In this document: one piece after another, positions 56,077-64,000 of the stretch
Position numbering within the stretch: the first letter of the stretch is position 1
Layout: each line of letters opens with the position of its first letter
Origin: Leptospiraceae bacterium
GTDB lineage: Bacteria; Spirochaetota; Leptospiria; Leptospirales; Leptonemataceae
DNA length: 64,000 bases
NCBI GenBank assembly: GCA_026005135.1
Contig: BPKM01000003.1
Coordinates: 186,001 to 250,000, forward strand
Direction of reading: 5' to 3'
Notes under the pieces: generated by a model
Told to the model about the DNA's origin: nothing
The model's database searches: none
What the model saw: the letters and a program-made list of their open reading frames with translations, nothing else
Translations under genes and position numbers: made by a program

Positions 56077-57765
56077 TTATTTATATAATTTTGCTTTTTT
56101 ATGTAAAACGTTATCTATGTTAATATTAAATTTTTCGAAGATTTTATTTCGTAATAAATCATATCTAACAAGAGTAATATTATAATTGATTAATGCCTGG
56201 TTATAACCTTTTTCTGCTTGTAATAAGGCATCTAAAGCATTTTTTATAGCAGTTGCATTAAAACGTCCTTTTCTATAACCATTTAATAATCCAATATAAA
56301 ATTGATAAGTCTTATTATATGCAATTCTTGCTTTATTTAAGGAATCATAAGCAGTTAATATTTGTTTATATCCTAATTCTATTTCGTCTTTAATTTCTCT
56401 TTCTTTTTCTTTTTTTTGAATTTCTAATTGTTTTAAAGTAATTTCTGCATTACGAGCATCAACCTTTGTACCTTCGTCCCATAAAGGATATTCGATTTTA
56501 AATTCAATCGCTTTTTCTGGATAATTTCCTGTTTGAACTTGATCCCAGGCAGAACCAGAATAACGTCCAAAGTCCCTACTGGCATATTGTCCTCCAATTC
56601 TAACGGTTGGTAGTAGGTTATTTTCTGCTAGTTCCTTAGACATTTTAGCAATATCATAAGAATATACAATAGCTTTATAATCCTGTCTTGTTTTTAAAGC
56701 CATTTCGACATCTTTTTTAACATCAATATCTTGTGGTAAATCTGTAAATAATTCTGTAGAACCTGTTAATTCTATTTCTGGATCAAGATTTAATGTTCGT
56801 AATAGTTCTCTTCTTTTTGTATCTCGATTTAAAATAGACATATTAAGTGTAATTTCTGCTTGATTATATAAAGCATCCCATTGATTTACTTCGAAAGGTT
56901 CGGCTAAACCATAACGTAATTTTTGATAAGTTATATTTCTTATAGTATTAATATTATTTAATAACCCCCTTGCAGTTTTAACTTCCTGTTCAGCAATAGC
57001 AAGATTCCAGTAATCGATCATTGTTTTTACAATCAATCCAGCTAATTGGAATTCTAATTGTTCTTTTTGAATTAAACTTTTTTTTCTGGCTATTTCGTTT
57101 AGTCGTCTCTGAGAATAACCAAATGCATTTTTTAAAAGATCCTGTTGAAATAATATTTTTATAGCACCTGTATGTAATGGAGGTTGTTTTAATTGTTGTA
57201 GAATAGGATTGGTAAGTGCTATAGCACTTTCTCCTGCATTAGAATCAAATCTTGTATCGGAACCTTCTATACGAAAAAATGTTCCACTTTCGAATAATTT
57301 TTGAATACCCAGTGTATATGTATCCTGATTGATTTTAGTACCTTGAAAAATAGTTTGTGGTAATTGTTTATCTATTTTTTCATAACTCTGGAATTTAAAA
57401 TCGATAATAGGAGCATATTTGCTTTCTTCTTTTTTTAAGTCTGTATCTGATTTTATAATTTCTAATTGTTGCAACTGTACTGTATTGCTATTATTTACGA
57501 CGATTTGAACCACTTCTTCTAAACTCAATTTTTGATTTTTTTTATCACGTAATTTTTCTATTATATCATTAATTTCTTCCAGATTTTGATGATTTTCCTG
57601 TTTTGCTGTTATTTCTGTAATTGTTGTATCAATTGTTTCTTGCTTTTGATTTGTTTGTAGTTGTTTCTGTTCTTTTTGTTCTGGAATCGATTTACAGGAA
57701 AAAATGTTTCCTAAAAGTAGTATTATTCCTAAGAAAAAGATAGAGAAAAATTTATGCTTTATCAT
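56077..57765 (-). CDS. TolC-family outer membrane efflux lipoprotein
   Basis: This 562-residue protein has a lipoprotein signal ending NIFSCKS (cysteine 24), a glutamine-rich linker, and two outer membrane efflux repeats with long alpha-hairpins (KLRYGLAEPFEVNQWDALY, DARNAEITLKQLEIQKKEKE) typical of TolC/OprM. It would form the outer-membrane channel of an efflux or type I secretion system. No periplasmic adaptor or inner-membrane pump is adjacent. It is divergent from the lipoprotein gene at 57853. Confidence 0.82.
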   Translation of the reverse strand: MIKHKFFSIFFLGIILLLGNIFSCKSIPEQKEQKQLQTNQKQETIDTTITEITAKQENHQNLEEINDIIEKLRDKKNQKLSLEEVVQIVVNNSNTVQLQQLEIIKSDTDLKKEESKYAPIIDFKFQSYEKIDKQLPQTIFQGTKINQDTYTLGIQKLFESGTFFRIEGSDTRFDSNAGESAIALTNPILQQLKQPPLHTGAIKILFQQDLLKNAFGYSQRRLNEIARKKSLIQKEQLEFQLAGLIVKTMIDYWNLAIAEQEVKTARGLLNNINTIRNITYQKLRYGLAEPFEVNQWDALYNQAEITLNMSILNRDTKRRELLRTLNLDPEIELTGSTELFTDLPQDIDVKKDVEMALKTRQDYKAIVYSYDIAKMSKELAENNLLPTVRIGGQYASRDFGRYSGSAWDQVQTGNYPEKAIEFKIEYPLWDEGTKVDARNAEITLKQLEIQKKEKEREIKDEIELGYKQILTAYDSLNKARIAYNKTYQFYIGLLNGYRKGRFNATAIKNALDALLQAEKGYNQALINYNITLVRYDLLRNKIFEKFNINIDNVLHKKAKLYK

Positions 57766-57852
57766 AAAACCTCCTATAAAAGTTTAATAATTAAAACTAT
57801 CATTATAACATTTAAAAATTCTAAAATTTTAAAATTAACCAAAAGGTTAGAT

Positions 57853-58516
57853 ATGAGACAAAAAAGATTATGGTTTTATCCTGTCCATAAAAAATATATT
57901 TTTAAGATTATATTTTTATTTTTTATTATAAACTATGTGTTATTTTGTAGATCCAATCAGAATATTATAAATTCTAAAGATATAAAAGGCTTATGCAATA
58001 AAATTAATATTATTTATCTTTATCCAGAACGTGATGTCCCCAAAAGAGCCAATTTATTTTTATTTATTAAATCATCAAAAAGAAAAGTGGTATAAGTTTT
58101 ATCAAATACAATATAAAAATTTATTTAATCATTTTCTATCAATTAAAAACTATAAAGAAGAAAATCAAAATTGTAAAAAACAAATCTTAACACATTTAGA
58201 AGAAGACAAAAATTTATATTTAAAATTATTATCTTTATACTATAATAGTTTAGAAAAAGAATTAATTCAATATATTCAAAAGGAGAATCTTTATAAGGGG
58301 GATAAAATATTAGAAGATTATAGAGAAAATAAAAATGCTATTTTAGAAAGTTATTTTAATTATACATATTTTTTTATTAAAGCATTAGAAGAAGATAAAG
58401 ATTATCAAAAAGAAATACAAAAATGGTACGAGGTTTATTATATTTTAATCTATGAATTATTTTATCAATTACCAGAATCATTTAAAAAAGAATGGTTTAA
58501 AAAATTTTATTTTTAA
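57853..58516 (+). CDS. Putative lipoprotein, frameshifted
   Basis: The frame from the ATG at 57853 encodes a signal peptide with a lipobox-like end (FIINYVLFCRSN) and continues to YPERDVPKR, stopping at 58095. The following frame (58031-58516) gives PIYFYLLNHQKEKWYKF and a helical protein of about 160 residues. One C fewer in the CCCC at about 58037-58040 joins them as YPERDVPKEPIYFY. The family is not recognised. It is followed 15 bases later by the LamG-domain gene and is probably co-transcribed with it. Confidence 0.6.
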
Positions 58517-58531
58517 CCGAATTATAAGATA

Positions 58532-60188
58532 GTGAAGGGGACTTTAAAATTATTTTTATTTTTTTTATTTACATTTTCTCTTATAGGAAATCATAAACGT
58601 TTTTTTACATTTCAAAATGATAAATTAGATATAATTCAAACTTTAAAAGAATATGGAATTCGACATTCTGATTTTCTAATTGATTCAAAGATTAGTTTAA
58701 AACCCCAAGAATTTACTTATCATCAATTATTATTTTATTTAAATTGCGAAGTAGAAGATGCTTCTTTTCTTAAAGATGAAGTAGGAAAACTAAATATTGT
58801 AAAAAAATATCTTTTTTTAATAAAAGAAGAATCAAATAGAAATTATGTATGTTATTTTAAGAATAGAAATAATGTAATACTTGTAGAAACAAATCCCGAA
58901 GAATGGCCTTATAAAAAAAATACAACATTTAGTTTATCTTTCTGGTTTAAACCATTCATTCCTTTAAAAGATCAAAATTTAATGGAATGGAGTAGTTTTA
59001 CAGAATCAAAAATCAAAAAATTTCGAATTGGATTAAATAAACATTCTATAGAAGTTAATTTTACATCGATTTTAAAAAAACAAAATAGATATATTGATTT
59101 AAATCTTTTTTTAGAAAATTCAAATGTTTTATTCAATCAATGGAATCATTTCTTTATAACATTTGATTTAAAAAATAAAAATATTATACAGATATATCTT
59201 AATGGTAACTTAATAAAATTAGTTCAATTACCAGCCAATACAAAATGGGATTTTCAATCTTTACATTGGGCACCAATACAAATAGGGGGAAAGTTCTTAG
59301 GATTTATTGATGATTTTATGATTTTAAATAATTATTATGACAAACCTATAACATATAAAAATTATCCAGAATTAGATATAGTTATAAATTCTGGTAGAGT
59401 AAATCAATCTATTAAAGAATTCTATATACCACCAGTTTTATTAGACAATCGTATTAAAACATTAAAAATCTTATTGGATTATAATAAACCAGAAGGTTCT
59501 ATTTTAAAAATACAGTATCGCTTTTTAGATCATTTAAATTATAAGAATAATAGCTGGTATGATCTTCCCATAGAACAAAAAAAGGTATCTTTTCCACATT
59601 CTGAATTAAAGAAATTTATTCAATTCCGAATAAAAATGTTACAGGATTCTGAAGGTAAAAATACTCCTTTACTTACACAATTTATTTTAGAAAAAGAAAG
59701 GATTAATAATTTACCAGAAGTCCATCACCTTAGAATAATAAAAGAGTTATCGAATAAGGAACAAATTTGTATAGAATGGCAAAAAGTACCCGAAGAAATT
59801 ATCGAAGAAAAGGGCGGGTATAATTTGCATATTGGTATAAAAGAACAAGAATTAGAACTTACAATAAGGGAATTATATTCTGATGGAAGGTGGTATAAAA
59901 TTAATAAAAAAAATACAGATTTTCCAATGACGGAAAAAGAAAAAGAATTAGAAAAAATTCGTCCTAATTACTGGAAACAATATAAAAATAATCATATTCG
60001 TATTATTATAACAAAAGATTTATTATATCATATAGCAGAAAAACAATTACTGAATAATCATCTTTCTATAAATAGAATAAAATTAATTTTCGAAGAAGAT
60101 TTTGTTTATTACATTAAGAGTTTCTGCTTATTTATATGAACCTGAAATTCGAGGGAATTTATCTTCTCCCGTATACTTTTCTTTTTAA
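58532..60188 (+). CDS. Secreted LamG/concanavalin-like domain protein
   Basis: This protein of about 550 residues starts at GTG 58532, with a signal peptide (LKLFLFFLFTFSLIG). A LamG-like jelly-roll lies at about residues 120-265 (FSLSFWFKPF, NQWNHFFITFDL, IQIYLNGNLI, FLGFIDDFMILN). The remaining part is beta-rich. The open frame stops at 60139, but one T fewer near 60093-60096 continues ITLRVSAYLYEPEIRGN to 60188, a plausible beta-rich end. It is likely a surface or periplasmic protein acting with the preceding lipoprotein; the ligand is unknown. Confidence 0.65.
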
Positions 60189-60222
60189 AAAATTTTGTTA
60201 TAAAATATTTATGTAAATTTTT

Positions 60223-60741
60223 TTAAGCACATAATATTTCAACATCTTCTTCTACAAGCTCTCTTGCCCTGTAAAATCTATGCTCTATCCTGATTTCTGT
60301 AATAGTTGTTACAAATTCACGGCCAATTTCCCTTAACGGAACCCTTAATAGAGATACCTTATTATCAAACCTTCTATAACATTCCCATTCTATTAGTAAT
60401 CTTATAATATGACTTACACTATATCCCGTCATCTCGGAGATGTCCTTTAATAACTGATGAATATTCTGACTTACTCTTATAGAATAGTGTTCATAATCAT
60501 TACATACTATCTGATAGATTTTTTTACTGGTTTTCTTTTGATTTGCTAATTTTTTTAATCTTTCTATGTATTTAGAAATTAAAAACAAAAACATATCCGA
60601 ATAGCTGGAATGCTGATTTCTTAAATTTTGCAAATCTTCTTTATAGGGAATATAAATCATAAAGTGTAAAATAGTCGTATTGGTTGATTCTTCTAGTTCT
60701 TCGTTAGGACTTTGTATATTCTTTCTAATATAAGTAGCCAT
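60223..60741 (-). CDS. DUF1564-like repeated protein, second intact copy
   Basis: This 172-residue protein differs from the one at 12986-13504 at only about a dozen positions (for example TTI for TVI, YKEDL for YKDDL). The ATG at 60741 is preceded by a TTG codon as in the other copy. Upstream sequence up to the element end (ACGCTTAC, ending at 60878) is also conserved, while the right end after the stop has diverged. Two near-identical intact genes in a window with three decayed relatives suggest recent mobility or gene conversion. Function unproven. Confidence 0.6.
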   Translation of the reverse strand: MATYIRKNIQSPNEELEESTNTTILHFMIYIPYKEDLQNLRNQHSSYSDMFLFLISKYIERLKKLANQKKTSKKIYQIVCNDYEHYSIRVSQNIHQLLKDISEMTGYSVSHIIRLLIEWECYRRFDNKVSLLRVPLREIGREFVTTITEIRIEHRFYRARELVEEDVEILCA

Positions 60742-60869
60742 CAATAATTATAGTCTAATTTTTATTAAAGATCTTACTAAAAAAATATAAGAAAATCAAA
60801 TTTTTTTATTATAAAATAACAATTTAGAAGCAAAATTAATATGAACTATAAATTATACGGCTTTTTTTG

Positions 60870-60962
60870 AACGCTTACAAAAAATACAATAAGTCTAATA
60901 TTAAAAAATAATATATTAAAAAATATTCTTGAAATATTTTTTATGTATATTAATATGAATTT
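60870..60962. other. Element end and upstream region of the next gene
   Basis: The left terminal repeat of the DUF1564-like element lies here on the minus strand (60870-60878, GTAAGCGTT). The remaining bases up to 60962 are AT-rich and presumably hold the promoter of the gene at 60963. No other feature was seen. Confidence 0.4.
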
Positions 60963-62222
60963 ATGGAAAATCAATTGATTAATCTTTCTTATCATGAGGT
61001 TTTAAATCCACGCATTTCTTATTTAAATCATGATTTCTGGAAAGAAGTTGATAAAATATATTACGAAGATAAAAAAAGAAATGACGATTATTTTTTGTAT
61101 TTTTTACATTATGTAAATAGTAAATTTGATTACAAAAATAAAGAAATTCCATTTCGAAAAACCTTTATTAATGGTGCCTCTTATATTGATATTTATTTTG
61201 ATAAAGAAAAATATATTTTTTATTCGCCCTTTATAAAAATAAAAGAAAATACTTTTAAAATTCCTTTATATAGAAAAATAGCCGAAATCAACTTTAATCA
61301 ATTAATTTTACCTCAGATTTACTTAAAGGAAAATGATTTATATTTTTATTACGAAGATAAATTTATTAATAATGATCCTTATAAACTATTTTCTATATTA
61401 GATGAAATCTGTTATTATAATCAATTTTATCTTGAATATTTTATAGAAAAATTTCAGGCAGACTATCTAAAAGAACCATCAATTGAATATTTTGATAATT
61501 CTATTTTAGATAAATTTTATAATCAATACATGGATATCCTTAATGAATTTTTTATTTATTATTCAATTTTAAGAGAAATGAAATATTATAATAATATTAA
61601 AAATATTTTAATTACGACTTTAATAAAAATTAATTATACGTTAAATGTTCAGGGAACAATAAGAATTTTAATCAATGATTACATAAATGAATTGTACAAA
61701 GATTGTAATAGCGTAGAAACACAAATCGAAGAAATTCTTCCAAAAATAGAAGAACTACGAAAGATTTCTAAGGAAAAATTTAAAAAATATTGTTATAAAT
61801 TAGAATATTTTGTTTTCCCTAATAAGAGAGCAGATATTTATTTAGCACAGGACTTTTTTAAAGATGCTTATAATACAATAAAAGAATGGATGTCCAAAGG
61901 TTATTATATGGATATAACTACATATTCTACTTCTATACTCTATGATTTTCTTGATTTATATGATGTAAAAGATTTTATAAAAAAATATATAGAAGATACT
62001 TTAAAAAAGATTGCGAAAAAGAAATGGGAAGAATGTGCTAAGGAAATTTTAATATTATTTGATAATATTATGAATAATAAAATTCCATCTATGGATAAAG
62101 AATATAGACCAACAAAGGATTTAACTCATTCTCGTGCGAATCAAATTTATTCTACGAGAGAAACAGAAGAAAAAGAAAAGTCAGAATCTTTTCTATCAAA
62201 AATTTTTGATTTTTTTTCCTGA
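60963..62222 (+). CDS. Hypothetical protein with YbjN/secretion-chaperone-like N-terminal domain
   Basis: The family is not firmly recognised. Residues about 60-165 (YIDIYFDKEKYIFYSPF, IYLKENDLYFYYEDKFIN, LFSILDEICYY) show the strand-helix pattern of YbjN/type III secretion chaperone-like domains, and the same pattern recurs in the C-terminal part of the next gene's product. The rest is helical (VETQIEEILPKIEELRKISK) with an acidic, charged tail. There is no signal peptide. It lies 18 bases before the protease gene, so they are probably one operon. Confidence 0.5.
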   Translation: MENQLINLSYHEVLNPRISYLNHDFWKEVDKIYYEDKKRNDDYFLYFLHYVNSKFDYKNKEIPFRKTFINGASYIDIYFDKEKYIFYSPFIKIKENTFKIPLYRKIAEINFNQLILPQIYLKENDLYFYYEDKFINNDPYKLFSILDEICYYNQFYLEYFIEKFQADYLKEPSIEYFDNSILDKFYNQYMDILNEFFIYYSILREMKYYNNIKNILITTLIKINYTLNVQGTIRILINDYINELYKDCNSVETQIEEILPKIEELRKISKEKFKKYCYKLEYFVFPNKRADIYLAQDFFKDAYNTIKEWMSKGYYMDITTYSTSILYDFLDLYDVKDFIKKYIEDTLKKIAKKKWEECAKEILILFDNIMNNKIPSMDKEYRPTKDLTHSRANQIYSTRETEEKEKSESFLSKIFDFFS

Positions 62223-62240
62223 ATATATTAAGGGGATATT

Positions 62241-63344
62241 ATGAATCAGAATCCAATAGAACAATTTTCCCATATTGTTTATAAAATTATTACACCAGAA
62301 GGTTCAGGCAGTGGTTTTTATTATAAAGATTATAATGTGATCATTACGAATTTTCATGTAGTAAAAGGATTTCGTAAAGTAGGGATAGAAGATATTGATA
62401 AAAATTCTTTTTCCGCAGATGTTGTAATGGTAAATCCAGCTCTTGATCTTGCTTTTTTAAAACCCAATAAAGAAATATTGGACGATACTTCTATTGATTT
62501 TATTCCTTCTGATAAGTTACAGGTTGGTCAGAAAGTAAAAGTTTTAGGATATCCTTTTGGTATGCCTTTTACTATAACCGAAGGTATTATTTCTTCTACA
62601 AAACAACTTGTGAACGATAGAAATTTTATCCAGACAGATGCTGCTGTTAATCCGGGAAATTCTGGTGGTCCAATTATAAACGAAGAATTTAAAATCATCG
62701 GTGTTACGGTTTTAAAATTTAAAGAAGCAGAAAATGTTGCATTTGCTATTCCCGTAGAATATATCTTAGAAGATTTAAAAGACTATATAAAAAATAAGGA
62801 TTATATATATACAATAAAATGTCCTTCCTGTTTTTCTCCTATTACAGAACCCATAGAATATTGTTCCCATTGTGGTCAGGAATTAAAAGATATTCAAAAG
62901 TATTTTGAATTTGGACAGAAAAATGAATTAGAAACATTTATAGAAAATGTTTTAAATCAGTTAAATATTGATCCAGTAGCAGCACAAAAAGAAAAAGAAT
63001 TCTGGGAATTTTATTATGGTAGTTCATTAATTCGTTTTTTTTCTTATAAAAAGAATTACTATATTGCTACAAGTCCACTTGTTCGATTACCTACGGAAAA
63101 TATTGAATCATTTTATGAATTTATTTTATCTAACCCTTATCCTCCTTTTGTTTTTGGTATTTATAAAAATAAATTATATTTATCGTACCGAATTCGAAAA
63201 GAGGATTTTAACGAATTAAATAAAACCTATATTGAAAAACATTTAATTGATTTTATTCAAAAAGTAGATTATTTAGATCATTATTTTGTAGAAACCTATC
63301 ATTGCCAGTTAGCAGAAGAATCTAAAAATAGTTCAAATTTTTAA
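62241..63344 (+). CDS. Trypsin-like serine protease with zinc ribbon and YbjN-like C-terminus
   Basis: This 367-residue protein lacks a signal peptide. Residues 1-190 form an S1C-like trypsin domain with a complete triad: H39 (TNFHVV), D69 (ALDLAFL) and S141 (NPGNSGGPI). A zinc ribbon follows (CPSC near 195, CSHC near 209), and then a domain of about 145 residues resembling YbjN/secretion-chaperone domains (SSLIRFFSYKKNYYIATSPL). There is no PDZ domain, unlike DegP. A cytosolic regulated protease paired with the preceding gene is a reasonable inference. Confidence 0.75.
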   Translation: MNQNPIEQFSHIVYKIITPEGSGSGFYYKDYNVIITNFHVVKGFRKVGIEDIDKNSFSADVVMVNPALDLAFLKPNKEILDDTSIDFIPSDKLQVGQKVKVLGYPFGMPFTITEGIISSTKQLVNDRNFIQTDAAVNPGNSGGPIINEEFKIIGVTVLKFKEAENVAFAIPVEYILEDLKDYIKNKDYIYTIKCPSCFSPITEPIEYCSHCGQELKDIQKYFEFGQKNELETFIENVLNQLNIDPVAAQKEKEFWEFYYGSSLIRFFSYKKNYYIATSPLVRLPTENIESFYEFILSNPYPPFVFGIYKNKLYLSYRIRKEDFNELNKTYIEKHLIDFIQKVDYLDHYFVETYHCQLAEESKNSSNF

Positions 63345-63407
63345 AAGAATACCATTTTTTTTCTTATTTTTGAAACTTTTTTCTATATTTTTATATTATT
63401 ATATAAT

Positions 63408-63809
63408 GTGAAAGAAAAACAACATACAAATACAGAAATACTTTTAAAGTATTGGAAAAACAATACAGAAAGTTTTGTAAAAAAGGGTATAATAATATTT
63501 AAAATTAATCAAAGTTATAAAAAAAAATATAGAGAATCTTATAATAGAATAAAAGATTTTATAAATAATTCAGTTCCTATGGAATTGATAATAACATGTG
63601 TTAATGGACCAGATTTCGTAAAAAATGAAGATAAATTACAATATGCAAGATATTTTGTAGACAATATTAATAATTTACTCTTATTTGGGGATCTTCTGGA
63701 TTATACAAAATATAAAAAATTTTATAATGAATTAAATTGCGATATAGATCATCCTTCAAAAGAAGAATTAGATTATAGAAATAGCCTATTAAAAAATAAA
63801 AAGAATTGA
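63408..63809 (+). CDS. Hypothetical protein, 133 aa
   Basis: The family is not recognised. The frame starts at GTG 63408, 63 bases after the protease gene, with a weak upstream region. The product is basic and helical with no signal or membrane segment. It may be the third gene of the protease operon, but nothing in the sequence supports a function. Confidence 0.45.
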   Translation: MKEKQHTNTEILLKYWKNNTESFVKKGIIIFKINQSYKKKYRESYNRIKDFINNSVPMELIITCVNGPDFVKNEDKLQYARYFVDNINNLLLFGDLLDYTKYKKFYNELNCDIDHPSKEELDYRNSLLKNKKN

Positions 63810-63919
63810 TTTATCTATAAAAATATATTTTATTAAAGTAGTAAAGACGATTTAATAATTCAAGTTAATATTACAATATTAATTCATCAAGATTATCTAT
63901 AATTTGCTTTATATTTTCT

Positions 63920-63972
63920 TTAACCACAGAGAATGGCAAGGAGAAGTACGGAGAAGGATAAACAGAGATATT
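63920..63972 (+). repeat. Fragment of a widespread intergenic repeat (ACCACAGAG type)
   Basis: TTAACCACAGAGAATGGC and, further on, GTACGGAGAAGGATAAACAG resemble the ACCACAGAG...CACGGAG...ACAGAG intergenic repeat seen in many unrelated environmental bacteria. Its purine-rich composition differs from the surrounding AT-rich sequence, and it lies in a non-coding stretch after the last gene. The link is recalled from pattern, so confidence is moderate. Confidence 0.45.
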
Positions 63973-64000
63973 TTTAAAATAAGAAATTCTTTTATTCGTT

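Overview
The window is strongly AT-rich and looks like a low-GC spirochaete chromosome, most likely of the Leptospirales type. That placement is an inference. It rests on a repeated protein resembling DUF1564 (a family I know from Leptospira), a protein with two cyclic-nucleotide-binding domains, many c-di-GMP proteins (PilZ, EAL, HD-GYP), a bactofilin beside an M23-like protein, DUF3108, EI24 and sigma-54 control. No rRNA or tRNA is visible. The one clear structural RNA is tmRNA.

Layout. 0-12 kb: DUF445 protein, a gene broken by a 178-bp MITE, PilZ, a nucleotidyltransferase, an EAL protein, decayed ABC-2 permeases, DUF3108, gpsA, a double cNMP-binding protein, an SDR and a 2OG-Fe(II) oxygenase. 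12.0-13.8 kb: tmRNA (minus strand) and a 708-bp terminal-inverted-repeat element carrying only the DUF1564-like gene. 13.8-35.1 kb: the CRISPR-Cas locus. 36-54 kb: asd, a CPBP protease, a sigma-54 activator diverging from a TSUP / TPP enzyme / BASS / epimerase operon, GAF-HD-GYP, panD, EI24, YpdA, an acyltransferase followed by a second GpsA, an M23-like protein with bactofilin, and rplM-rpsI. 54-64 kb: element remnants, a HiPIP, an FMN reductase, a TolC-like protein, a lipoprotein plus LamG pair, a second intact DUF1564-like gene, and a pair made of a hypothetical protein and a trypsin-like protease.

The CRISPR-Cas locus is one minus-strand operon, cas6-csm1-csm2-csm3-csm4-csm5-cas8b-cas7-cas5-cas3-cas4-cas1-cas2. 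It runs from a TTGACA/TAGAAT promoter into a leader and an array of 97 identical 30-bp repeats. A type III-A effector and a type I-B effector therefore share one Cas6, one adaptation set and one array. Cas10 has lost its HD nuclease motif but keeps GGDD, and no csm6 is visible. cas8b carries two frameshifts, and remnants of an MNT/HEPN-like pair sit between cas8b and cas7. The newer, leader-proximal half of the array has shorter and much more AT-rich spacers than the older half. Copies of the DUF1564-like element lie in the same orientation on both sides of the locus.

Two window-wide patterns stand out. First, there are short repeat families: a MITE with GGCTYTGTTGCATAA-type ends and 9-bp target duplications (three copies), and the GTAAGCGATC-ended DUF1564-like element (two intact genes, three decayed copies). 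Second, many genes, including the normally essential asd, are broken by one extra base, usually in a homopolymer. This is either a sequencing artefact or real slippage-tolerated frameshifting.
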